From Granulicella aggregans (lineage in GTDB: Bacteria > Acidobacteriota > Terriglobia > Terriglobales > Acidobacteriaceae), in contig NZ_JACHIP010000004.1 in the NCBI RefSeq assembly GCF_014203275.1, forward strand, positions 744,001 to 808,000: a stretch of 64,000 nt of DNA. The letters run 5' to 3'. Below, one piece after another: positions 37,170 through 45,704 of the stretch. The position numbers were made by a program, and so were the translations under genes. The first letter of the stretch is position 1. Each line of letters opens with the position of its first letter. Below the pieces are notes generated by a model. That model was not told where the DNA came from, did not search any database, and saw only the letters and a list, made by a program, of their open reading frames with translations.

Positions 37170-37732
37170 GTGATTTGCCCTACCCGAAGATCGACTTCGT
37201 AGCGACACCCCTGGACGGCTGTTTTGAGATACGGCCCACTGTAGTCAGCGACAGGCGTGGCTTCTTCGCGAAGGTCTTCCATAAGCCGCTATGGCAAAAG
37301 CACGGCCTATGTACGGAATTTCAAGAGGAATATCTCACTTATTCCGTCCGGGACACGCTGCGCGGACTCCATTTTCAGGTCCCGCCTATGCAGCACGCCA
37401 AGGTGGTGCTCTGCGCGCGTGGCGAAGTGTTCGACGTGGCCCTCGATCTCCGCAGAGACTCGCCCACCTACGGCCAGCACGCCGTGATTAACCTAAGCGG
37501 AACGGCCGCGAATGCAGTCTATCTTCCACCCGGCTTCGCGCATGGTTTCTGCGTCACCTCTGATGAGGCTCTTCTCTACTACAAGCAATCGAGCGTCTAC
37601 TCGCCAGCGCACGATGGCGGCATTCGCTGGGACTCCGCAAAGATTCCCTGGCCAGTCAACGATCCCATCCTTTCAGAGCGCGACAAAGTGTTCCAAACAC
37701 TCTCGGAGTTTGAAAGCCCCTTCAGCCTATGA
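37166..37732 (+). CDS. rfbC: RmlC-like sugar-nucleotide 3,5-epimerase
   Basis: 188-residue cupin epimerase with TLRGLHFQVPP (catalytic His region) and the conserved LPPGFAHGFCV and VYSPAHDGGIRWD segments of dTDP-4-dehydrorhamnose 3,5-epimerase. It is coupled by ATGA overlaps to rfbG upstream and the NAD-dependent gene downstream. In this setting the substrate is more likely a CDP-4-keto-6-deoxy or 3,6-dideoxy sugar, as for the AscE step of CDP-ascarylose synthesis, than dTDP-rhamnose. No rmlA, rmlB or rmlD is adjacent. Confidence 0.88.
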   Translation: MSDLPYPKIDFVATPLDGCFEIRPTVVSDRRGFFAKVFHKPLWQKHGLCTEFQEEYLTYSVRDTLRGLHFQVPPMQHAKVVLCARGEVFDVALDLRRDSPTYGQHAVINLSGTAANAVYLPPGFAHGFCVTSDEALLYYKQSSVYSPAHDGGIRWDSAKIPWPVNDPILSERDKVFQTLSEFESPFSL

Positions 37733-38655
37733 CCTTCGCTGCCGAAGCTCCTCGCGCACTTGTCACCGGAGCCTCCGGCTTCATCGGCTCACATTTGATT
37801 GATCGTCTGAGCCGTGAAGGTTGGCAGATTGCAGCCATTGCACGCCCTGCATCCGCCTCAAGCCTTGCCCCGCTTCCATCCGTAGCAAAGGTCTATACCT
37901 ATACCGGACAGACCTCCGAAGTGGTCGAGGCGGTCGCAGAGTTCCGCCCCACGACAGTCTTTCACCTGGGCTCTCTCTTTCTCGCTCAACACAATACCGA
38001 TCAGATCGATGCGCTGATCTCCTCAAACATTCTCTTCGGCACGCAATTGCTTGAAGCGATGCGCCTCGCGCAGATTCAGACGTTGGTGAACACAGGCACC
38101 GCGTGGCAAAGCTTCCGTGGCGATGGGTATGAGCCGGTCAACTTGTACGCCGCGACCAAGCAGGCCTTCGAAGATCTCCTGCTCTACTACGTGGAAACCG
38201 CCGGACTCAAGGCGATCACGCTTCGCTTATTCGATACCTACGGCCCGAATGACACGCGCCGAAAGCTGCTCGCTCTCCTCATCGACCTGCTGAGAATGGG
38301 CGAGCCACTGGGCATGTCGCCCGGAGAGCAGATACTCGACCTGACTCACGTCGACGATATCTGCAGGGCCTTCCTTCATGCCGCCAGCCTCCTGCAGGGT
38401 AGCGAGGCATCGAGACATGAGGTCTATGCCGTAAGCAACGAAGAGCGCCACACTCTACGCGAGGTTGTTGCGATCTTCGAAGATGTCGCGAAGCAGCCGC
38501 TTCCAATAACCTTCGGCACCCGAGCCTATCGCGACCGCGAAGTGATGGTACCTTGGCAGGGAACGAGACTGCCGGGATGGCACGCGAAGATCAGCCTGCG
38601 TGAGGGTCTGCGCCGCCTTCTCTTGGAGGAGAACTTACTTCCTGCGGAACTATAG
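37729..38655 (+). CDS. NAD-dependent epimerase/reductase of nucleotide-sugar pathway
   Basis: 308-residue extended SDR. Rossmann motif GASGFIGSHL near residue 16, catalytic Tyr-x3-Lys in NLYAATKQAFEDLL (about residues 143-148) and Thr in NTGTAW. It ends the rfbF-rfbG-epimerase operon, overlapping the epimerase stop by 4 bp, so it likely performs the last step, for example C4 ketoreduction (AscF/Tyv/Abe-like). The exact product cannot be fixed from sequence. It is convergent with the GT2-DUF707 gene, 6 bp apart. Confidence 0.85.
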   Translation: MTFAAEAPRALVTGASGFIGSHLIDRLSREGWQIAAIARPASASSLAPLPSVAKVYTYTGQTSEVVEAVAEFRPTTVFHLGSLFLAQHNTDQIDALISSNILFGTQLLEAMRLAQIQTLVNTGTAWQSFRGDGYEPVNLYAATKQAFEDLLLYYVETAGLKAITLRLFDTYGPNDTRRKLLALLIDLLRMGEPLGMSPGEQILDLTHVDDICRAFLHAASLLQGSEASRHEVYAVSNEERHTLREVVAIFEDVAKQPLPITFGTRAYRDREVMVPWQGTRLPGWHAKISLREGLRRLLLEENLLPAEL

Positions 38656-38661
38656 CGCCGC

Positions 38662-41040
38662 TTACTGGCCGGCTTGTCCCGCCAAACGGTATTGACTCCA
38701 GCAATCCATCGTGTTCTGAATGACTGGAAGCAGAAGGCTGATCGCTTGTTCGTGATCGCGTGAGATCTCTTCTGGAAATCCGTTGATCAGCGATTGCAGC
38801 AGGAGCATTCCCTGCCCATCCTGAACCGTAACCTTGGTTTGGTTTCGCAAAATACCGCCCCTGATCTTGGCAGTCGGTATCACTACTCTCCCTGCAATCT
38901 GCTCTTCTTCTTTCACCAGTTTCCACTTGCGTATCAAGTCAACCAGCTCTTGATCCGGATTGGAACCCAATTCCTTCAAAGTTTCGTATAACTTCCCAAC
39001 GCGAAAGGGTCTTGTGTGTTTCACCGGGCAAGCGTCAAGTATTCCTATCTTCCATGGCGATGGAATCCAGCTTGACCATAAAAGATCAAGGCCGTAGCCG
39101 CTGATATTTTCGATGAAGCTCGGAGCGCAGAGCTGGAGATAAGCGCGGCTGAAGACCGGAGCCATCACCTCAACAAAGTTGGTATAGCGGAGCAGGAAGG
39201 ACCGGTTCTCCATCGTGATCCCCCACGCACCCATGAAGCTGTCGTGCGTCAGCGCGGGCTGGGCGTAGTGCAGCCCAAAGTGATCGGCGAGGAGAAAGAT
39301 GCGGTTGAAGGTCTCTACATCCGCGGCAAGATCATCATCCGGAAAGAAGACATACTCGTAGGAGAGAAAGTGATCCTTCTTGCGCTCGTACAGAGCGTGG
39401 ATTGCGCGCAGCTTGGGCCCCTTGATCTCCGCCCCGGTTGCGCGAATGATCTCGACGCCCTCCTCGTCTTCCCACGGGCACTCGTTGCCGAAGGAGTGGA
39501 CGATCATGTCCCAGTTTCTCGCCTCCGACCCCTGAAGCCATTCAGGATGTAGTGAGTTATCGCCAGCGCGCACCACCACAAGGAAACGCTTCTTCTGCGG
39601 AGCGAAGGCGATCTGCGGCGTTGCTGGTAGCGGTTCCGACTCTGTTCCCGCGAACGATGCTGAGAGCGCGGTGATCGCATCCTGCTCATCTTTCGTAAGC
39701 GTCGAAGCAAAAGGCTGAACGAAGGTAGTGCCTTCCTGGACTCTGCCGCGGCTCATAAGCAGGATGCCGAGATTGACAGCGGAAGAACGGTGCGACTCCT
39801 GAAGATAAAGTGCACGCCGATAACCTTGCTCCGCGAGATCATGTTGTGCACGAGCGCACTGAATCGTCGCCCAATCGTTCCAAAGCTCCGCAGTCTCCTG
39901 CTTAGCGATGGACTGGCTCAACAACTCCAGGGCCTCGTCGATCTTCCCTTCGGCGATTAATGCCTCAACTGCGGTGTTCGGCGAAGGTACAACCTCCGCG
40001 GGCAGACTGTCGGGGGTCGCATCGCCCGACTTGGCCGCAGGCTTCTCTTCGCCAATCAGCGCAGCAATCTTGGCAGTCGGTGCCAGGCGTCGCGAGTTAG
40101 TGATCGACTGTTCCCAGGAGAGCGCAAGCAGTTCAACTGTATCGAGCATCAGGCCGGAAGAGTATCGTCGCTCGAAGACGAGTCGCGATCCCTCGTGCAC
40201 GACATCATTCGACCAATCGATCTTGCGAGGCGTCTGCGAGTACAGCAAAGACATCTCGCTTAGCATTTGATGATCGAGGCGATCTCCGCTCACAATGCGA
40301 CGAAAGTTTGTACGCCACTGATCGCCCAGCTTGTTATCTCCCGCCTGCGGGTTAACGGCGAGGTAAGCCATCCAGCCAACGACAGTCTTGGCGACGATCT
40401 GCTCTCTTGAGCGTACCGGGTAATGCAGCAGCCGCAAGCCCTGAATCACGACACCCGGGATATCTCTGCCCGTCAAGGATTCGATCATGTGGTTGCCCTG
40501 TACCAGCGAGAGATCAGCAGCCGAGGCACCGTCAAGCCGCATTACGACCTTGAAGTACTGAGGCGCTTCCTGCCTTCTGCGCCATTGCATGGCCTTCAAC
40601 GGGTCAGGTTCGGAGGTTGGGTCAAAGTTCGGTGTGACCACATACGTACACCACGGGATGAGGCCGAACCCGTTGGCGGGAATCTGATTCACTGTGGCGA
40701 AGAAAGAAGTATCATCCGCAACATCCAGAAACTCATCTGCATCGATCGCGATCACGAAGTCCGCGCGAAACGCCGCCTGGTACTGATGCAGCATCGCGGT
40801 CATGATCTCTGACTGCGTATATCCGAAACGCTCATCCTGGACGACCAGCAAGGCCGGAAACTCTACGGCGAGCTCGGACAGAATCTCACTTGTGCCATCG
40901 ATCGATCCGTTGTCGAGCACCACGAGCTTTGCGAGAAAGCGAATGTTGTGCCGAACGAACGCTTCAATGATGCTCCGCTCGTTCTTGACCATTGCGATGC
41001 CAAGAACCTTGGGGAGATTTTGGTGACCTGTCTTGTTCAT
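38662..41040 (-). CDS. GT2 glycosyltransferase - TPR - DUF707 fusion protein
   Basis: 792 residues in three parts. Residues 1-240 are a GT2-type transferase: VKNERSIIEAFVRHNI, VLDNGSIDGTSEI, and DAD at 100-102 (IAIDADEFLD). Residues about 360-450 contain two or three TPR units (IDEALELLSQSIAKQETAELWNDW and AEQGYRRALYLQESHRSSAVN). Residues about 485-720 match DUF707 (FLVVVRAGDNSLHPEWL, FFPDDDL, GLDLLWSSWI), a family of predicted glycosyltransferases or lectin-like proteins. It is cytoplasmic, with no signal or membrane helix. It lies between the dideoxyhexose operon and a TPR-GT9 gene, so it probably acts on the same surface polysaccharide or glycoprotein. Confidence 0.82.
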   Translation of the reverse strand: MNKTGHQNLPKVLGIAMVKNERSIIEAFVRHNIRFLAKLVVLDNGSIDGTSEILSELAVEFPALLVVQDERFGYTQSEIMTAMLHQYQAAFRADFVIAIDADEFLDVADDTSFFATVNQIPANGFGLIPWCTYVVTPNFDPTSEPDPLKAMQWRRRQEAPQYFKVVMRLDGASAADLSLVQGNHMIESLTGRDIPGVVIQGLRLLHYPVRSREQIVAKTVVGWMAYLAVNPQAGDNKLGDQWRTNFRRIVSGDRLDHQMLSEMSLLYSQTPRKIDWSNDVVHEGSRLVFERRYSSGLMLDTVELLALSWEQSITNSRRLAPTAKIAALIGEEKPAAKSGDATPDSLPAEVVPSPNTAVEALIAEGKIDEALELLSQSIAKQETAELWNDWATIQCARAQHDLAEQGYRRALYLQESHRSSAVNLGILLMSRGRVQEGTTFVQPFASTLTKDEQDAITALSASFAGTESEPLPATPQIAFAPQKKRFLVVVRAGDNSLHPEWLQGSEARNWDMIVHSFGNECPWEDEEGVEIIRATGAEIKGPKLRAIHALYERKKDHFLSYEYVFFPDDDLAADVETFNRIFLLADHFGLHYAQPALTHDSFMGAWGITMENRSFLLRYTNFVEVMAPVFSRAYLQLCAPSFIENISGYGLDLLWSSWIPSPWKIGILDACPVKHTRPFRVGKLYETLKELGSNPDQELVDLIRKWKLVKEEEQIAGRVVIPTAKIRGGILRNQTKVTVQDGQGMLLLQSLINGFPEEISRDHEQAISLLLPVIQNTMDCWSQYRLAGQAGQ

Positions 41041-41364
41041 CCTGACGCTTGTCCTCTCGTCTCAAGCAGCTTCCATGAAGTAAGTGCGAGACGTTGGACC
41101 GTTAGGACTTCTAAATAGTTTTCAAGAAAGGGAGGGGGTTGCCAGGTAGTGCAGAACAACAATCAGTAACGGTCTATCTCATCCCTGGCTTGAACCAGTG
41201 CACCGTGCTACTTCGATGGGCACGCTAACACTCAAGATCATAGCGAAACCAGACCCGTATTTGATGACAGGAAAGTTGTACAGCGTTATGAGACAGCCTC
41301 GCTATACTTCGGGGGACACCATTACAGCCGCTCTCGCAGCCGGCGTTTTGAAAAGGACTCCCTA
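41041..41364. other. 324-bp divergent intergenic region, no gene seen
   Basis: Divergent promoter region of the GT2-DUF707 and TPR-GT9 genes. No open frame with a credible start or coding character. A TATACT box (41303-41308) is the best -10 candidate for the plus-strand gene, but no matching -35 lies 16-18 bp before it. A purine-rich GGGAGGGGG tract lies near 41131-41139. No tRNA, repeat or strong hairpin was found. Confidence 0.5.
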
Positions 41365-43770
41365 TTGATCGCATCACTCAATCAGCCGGTCGCTGAGTTA
41401 GTGGCCAAAGGCATCGCGCTGCACCAGCGCGGAGATCTTGCAAGCGCAGAGCAGTGCTATATCCAGATCATGGCACGGGAGCCGCAGAATGCCGACGCGC
41501 TTCACCTGCTTGGGGTACTCAAAGGGCAGCAGGGAGACCATTCAAACGGCATGCGCCTCATCGATGAAGCAATCTCGCTGAAGCCGCGCATGGCTGCTTA
41601 TCACAATAACCTCGGCAATCTTCTGGCGAAGAGTGGGGACACGGCCGCTGCCGAGAAGAGCTATCGGCGTGCGCTGCGGGTCGATCCGCAGAATGGCGAG
41701 GCACACCTGAACCTGGGCAAGCTTCAGTTCGAACGTGGGGATAGAGAAGCAAGGCGATCCCTGAAGACCGCCCAGCGTCTGTCTGCCCGCTCTGTTGAAG
41801 CACAGATGTCCGTGGGCCGTCTTGAAGAGCGTGAAGGCAACGCCCAGCTTGCCCTGAACTGCTACGTTACAGCCACAAAATTGAATCCTTCCTTCGCTCC
41901 CTCATTCATCGCGGCCGGCAACGCACAGCTGTTGCTCGACAAGACGCACGAAGCCGAAGAGAGCTACCGCATTGCGATTCGCCTTGACCCCGAAAGCCCC
42001 GACGCTCACTTCAATCTCGCCAACGTCCTGCGTGCGGATGGCCGCGTTCTCGAAGCGATCGAGTTATACCGTATCGCTTTGGATTTCTCTCCTAAGGGCG
42101 CATCGGACATTCAGAACAATCTTGGCCTTGCGCTGAGTGAACTTGGACAGCATCAGGAAGCAAAGACTGCGCTCACGAAGTCGATAGAGATCACAGGAGA
42201 CTCCAGCGATGGCTGGTTCAACCTGGCGAAGCAAGCTGTACTGCTTGGCGATCTCACCGCTGCTGAAGGGCATCTGCTGAAGGTGCTCTCCCTCAATCCA
42301 GGACACGCCGCCGCGCATCTCGAACTTGGCAACCTGACGAGAGCCGATGGCAGACTTGAAGAGGCCCTGGCGACGTATCGCAAAGTCATCGAACTGTCGC
42401 CAAGCGATGCGGCAGGCTGGAACAATCTTGGCGCGACGCTTACTGATCTGGAACGAATCGACGAGGCCGAAGCGGCCTTCCGCAAAGCAACCTCTCTCGA
42501 TCCGAAGTCGGATGAAGCGTTCTTCAATCTTGGAAAACACCTCAGCATCTATGGTGATGAATCGGCTGCCATCGAGGCGCTGGAGCAAGCACTCACGCTC
42601 AATCCAAAGAATGCCGCAGCCTACACGCAGCTTGGATTTATTGCACAGAATCGCGGCCAGTTGAGCGAGGCTGCGGACTTCTATCGCCAGTCGTTGACGA
42701 TCTCTCTCGACTCGTCGATCGCAAGACATAACCTGGGATTGGTGCAGTCGTCGCTGGGTGATCCGGAAGGTCTTGATCTGCTTGAGGCAACCGTGCGCGA
42801 GCAGCCGGACTCGGCGGAATACCGCTGGAACTTCGGCGAGAAGCTTCTCCTGCACCAACAGTTCCACGAAGGCTGGAAAGAGTACGAATGGCGCAAGCAG
42901 GTAGACAAGTTTGTCGATCAGCATCGTGCCTTCGATCAGCCGCTGTGGGATGGCTCGCCCCTTGAAGGTAAGACGATCCTCCTCTACGCAGAGCAGGGCC
43001 AGGGAGACACGCTGCAATTCGCCCGCTATGCGGAGTTGGTCGCGCAGCGAGGTGGCCGGGTCATTCTCCAGGTTCAACGTTCGTTGCAAACTCTGCTGCA
43101 AGGTGTACCTGGCGTTGCGGAGTGCATCGCACAGGGCGATCCCTTGCCGGAGTTCGCCACCTGTGCGCCTTTGATGAGCCTGCCCTACATCTTCGATACG
43201 AACGCCGCCACGATCCCACCACCGTCAAGCAGCTTCGCCGAACGCTTCGCATCGTCGACTCAATTGAAGCCCACGTTGCAGGTGGGCATCGTGTGGGCAG
43301 GCAATAAGAACGATAAGCGTGACCGCTTGCGCTCCACGACACTCTCTCAGTGGTCTGAGCTGGCAACGATCGAAGGCATCGAATTCACTTCGCTTCAGAC
43401 CGGGGAGCCGGCCCAGCAGGCGAACGAGCAAGGCAATAACTTCAGCTTCGTTGCAGATTGCAACAACGTGAAGGACTTTGCCGACACGGCCGCAATCATC
43501 GCAGGCCTCGACCTTGTGATCACGGTGGACACGGCCGTCGCTCACCTTGCTGGCACTATGGGCAAGCCGGTCTGGATACTCCTCTACGATCCGCTCGATT
43601 GGCGATGGGGACTCGAAGGCGAGCAGTCGCCGTGGTATCCAACGGCGCGTCTGTTCCGCCAGTTCAACCGGCAGGATTGGTCACCCGTCTTCGAGCGCGT
43701 CGCATCGAGCTTGCGCGCTCTCGTCGACACCAGTCGGTCAATGTCTGAAAACTATGTGAGCTTGGAGTAG
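41365..43770 (+). CDS. TPR-repeat protein with C-terminal GT9/OGT-like glycosyltransferase domain
   Basis: 801 residues. About a dozen TPR units fill residues 1-480 (for example NAAYTQLGFIAQNRGQLSEA). The C-terminal part (about 500-790) has ILLYAEQGQGDTLQFARY, VGIVWAGNKNDKRDRLRS, ISLQTGE-like FTSLQTGEPAQQ and DLVITVDTAVAHLAGTMGKPVW, the pattern of heptosyltransferase-like (GT9) domains found in bacterial TPR-glycosyltransferases. It may glycosylate proteins or build the surface glycan encoded next door. The start is TTG 41365 with AGGA (41354-41357) 7 nt upstream; no closer ATG exists. The 3' end overlaps the convergent methyltransferase gene by 19 bp. Confidence 0.85.
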   Translation: MIASLNQPVAELVAKGIALHQRGDLASAEQCYIQIMAREPQNADALHLLGVLKGQQGDHSNGMRLIDEAISLKPRMAAYHNNLGNLLAKSGDTAAAEKSYRRALRVDPQNGEAHLNLGKLQFERGDREARRSLKTAQRLSARSVEAQMSVGRLEEREGNAQLALNCYVTATKLNPSFAPSFIAAGNAQLLLDKTHEAEESYRIAIRLDPESPDAHFNLANVLRADGRVLEAIELYRIALDFSPKGASDIQNNLGLALSELGQHQEAKTALTKSIEITGDSSDGWFNLAKQAVLLGDLTAAEGHLLKVLSLNPGHAAAHLELGNLTRADGRLEEALATYRKVIELSPSDAAGWNNLGATLTDLERIDEAEAAFRKATSLDPKSDEAFFNLGKHLSIYGDESAAIEALEQALTLNPKNAAAYTQLGFIAQNRGQLSEAADFYRQSLTISLDSSIARHNLGLVQSSLGDPEGLDLLEATVREQPDSAEYRWNFGEKLLLHQQFHEGWKEYEWRKQVDKFVDQHRAFDQPLWDGSPLEGKTILLYAEQGQGDTLQFARYAELVAQRGGRVILQVQRSLQTLLQGVPGVAECIAQGDPLPEFATCAPLMSLPYIFDTNAATIPPPSSSFAERFASSTQLKPTLQVGIVWAGNKNDKRDRLRSTTLSQWSELATIEGIEFTSLQTGEPAQQANEQGNNFSFVADCNNVKDFADTAAIIAGLDLVITVDTAVAHLAGTMGKPVWILLYDPLDWRWGLEGEQSPWYPTARLFRQFNRQDWSPVFERVASSLRALVDTSRSMSENYVSLE

Positions 43771-44489
43771 TAACTCTGAAAGTCATGGATTAGCGCGGCT
43801 TCTTCCATGTAGCGAGGGTTCGTCAGTCGCACATGCTCTGGCCCCGGATCATCCCCTCTCGCAAATGTGCTCAGGCAGTCTATGGTGTCGATCGAGCCCC
43901 AGTTAATCAGTTCGCTGACCAGCATCCTCCCACCACTTTGCTTGACCAGGTCGGCGATAATCTCACCCGAAACTGAAGCAGCGCGCCCGTGGGGCGGCTG
44001 CTGCCCGCCGTCGTCGCATACCGCGAAGTTCGAATGATGCAGGAAAGCCTTTCCTCCGGGCGCAAGCTTCTGGACGATCTGCGGAATGTAGCGCTGCATG
44101 ACATCCAATTCAGCGTGAACCAGACTGTCGAAAGAAAAGACGAAGTCGAAGCTCGCGTCAGGAACCGACGCGAGGGATGTGCCATCGTTCTGAATGAAGC
44201 CCGCATGGGCGACGTTCGCGAATCGCTTGGTGCATTCGACCACGCAGGACTCAGCGATATCGATGCCAATGAAGGCAGAACACATCGGAATGAGGTACTG
44301 GGTCCATCGTCCGCGACCGGGCGCTATCTCGAGGATTCGACGCGCGGGGATCATCCGATGAAGGCGCGGATAGAGTGACCCGAACCACTGCGCTTCGCTT
44401 CCGCCCCAGGTGACGCTCCATTCGTCTCCGCCCTCACTCCAGCTGTAATCCTTACCCCAGTATGAGTGGTTCCATTCCAACGCTGGCAT
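43752..44489 (-). CDS. SAM-dependent class I methyltransferase
   Basis: 245 residues. Motif I ILEIAPGRGRWTQYL (about 52-66), the acidic residue in FIGIDIAESCV, FVFSFDSLVHAELDVM (motif IV region) and LAPGGKAFLHHSNF. This pattern is common in glycan-associated methyltransferases. It ends inside the tail of the TPR-GT9 gene on the opposite strand. The substrate is unknown; methylation of a surface sugar is suggested by the neighbours. Confidence 0.85.
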   Translation of the reverse strand: MPALEWNHSYWGKDYSWSEGGDEWSVTWGGSEAQWFGSLYPRLHRMIPARRILEIAPGRGRWTQYLIPMCSAFIGIDIAESCVVECTKRFANVAHAGFIQNDGTSLASVPDASFDFVFSFDSLVHAELDVMQRYIPQIVQKLAPGGKAFLHHSNFAVCDDGGQQPPHGRAASVSGEIIADLVKQSGGRMLVSELINWGSIDTIDCLSTFARGDDPGPEHVRLTNPRYMEEAALIHDFQSYYSKLT

Positions 44490-44675
44490 AAATTCCGACC
44501 TTCCTGGCTGTACTGCAACAGACTCTCACATTCGTGTCGCCGCAGGACGACCGATCGTGGCCGGGTATCGCTCGGATTACCCGGCTAAGGACGATTTAGA
44601 GGAGCTGGTTCTAGCCGACGCTCCGCAGCCGCTACAATCACTGCAAAGCACCCCAACCTGAAGAGGCCACCGACG

Positions 44676-45704
44676 TTGCGAATATCGCGGCGCAGCTTTC
44701 TTAACTCGGCGAGCACGCTCGCATTAGGCGGCCTCATTCCCCGCGCCCCCGCACAAGGGCGCCCCACAAAGGTCGTTCTCCTCCTGACCGGCGTGATCAA
44801 CGATGGAGGCTGGGGCCAGTTGGCCTACGAAGGCATCGAGCGCTTGCGCGCCGATCCGCGCTTCTATGCCACCTACGCCGAAGACATCACGCTCGCACAG
44901 GTCCAACAGGTGGCGCGCGGCTACTCTGACGACGGCTTCGATCTCATCCTCGGCCACGGTTTTGAGTTCTCGAGCGCCCTTCTCGATGTCGCACCCGACT
45001 ATCCGCATCAGGCGTACTTCGTCACCAGCTTCATCCCAAATCATCCCGTTCCACGCAACGTCATGTTCGTGAACATGGGCTACTTCGACGCCGCCTACGC
45101 AGCCGGAGCCCTGGCCGCGCTCATCTCCAACAAGCGCCAGGCAGTCGGCTTCGTCGGCGGCGCAGACGATCCCAACCAGCAACGCATGAAGCTCGCCTTC
45201 ATTGCAGGCGCGCAACGCACCGTGCCCGGTATCCGCGGCCTTGGCATCATCACCGGTGACTACGACAACGCGGCAAAGGGCCGCGAGGCCGCAAGCACCT
45301 TGATCGGGACCGGCTGCGATGTCATATGGCACGCCGCCGACGTCACCGGCCTCGGTGTCATCCAAGGGGTCGCTCAGTCCGCCTCATCCGCGCATGTCAA
45401 GGTCATGGGCTGCTACTCCGATCAGACCTCGCTCGCCCCCAATCATATGGCCACCAGCTTTGAGATGAATCTCGCGGGCATGGTCACTACGACCGCCGAT
45501 GCCGTGGCGAATCGCACCTTCACTGGCGGGACGGAGTGGCATCCCACGGTCGACAAGATGTGGCTGCTTCGTGCCGGCTCCCACGGCAAATACAATCCCT
45601 CACTGGTCTCCGCCCAGGCCTGGTCTACCTTCCAACAACTCTGGTCCAGTCTCGCTCAAGGCAAGATCGACGTCTCTGCAGCCGTCGCTGCGCTTCAACA
45701 ATGA
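44676..45704 (+). CDS. BMP-family ABC transporter substrate-binding protein, Tat-exported
   Basis: 342 residues. Twin-arginine signal MRISRRSFLNSASTLALGG, cleaved near APAQG. The binding domain of the Bmp/PnrA type has VLLLTGVINDGGWGQLAYEG, DLILGHGFEFSSALL, AYAAGALAALIS and VGFVGGADDP. PnrA-like proteins bind purine nucleosides. The TTG start at 44676 has AGAGG (44662-44666) 9 nt upstream. The stop overlaps the ATPase start (ATGA). First gene of a four-gene importer operon. Confidence 0.9.
   Translation: MRISRRSFLNSASTLALGGLIPRAPAQGRPTKVVLLLTGVINDGGWGQLAYEGIERLRADPRFYATYAEDITLAQVQQVARGYSDDGFDLILGHGFEFSSALLDVAPDYPHQAYFVTSFIPNHPVPRNVMFVNMGYFDAAYAAGALAALISNKRQAVGFVGGADDPNQQRMKLAFIAGAQRTVPGIRGLGIITGDYDNAAKGREAASTLIGTGCDVIWHAADVTGLGVIQGVAQSASSAHVKVMGCYSDQTSLAPNHMATSFEMNLAGMVTTTADAVANRTFTGGTEWHPTVDKMWLLRAGSHGKYNPSLVSAQAWSTFQQLWSSLAQGKIDVSAAVAALQQ

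Noticed and set aside
42064..43101. 345-codon open frame opposite the TPR-GT9 gene
   Set aside because: Mirrors TPR repeats on the other strand; no family likeness.
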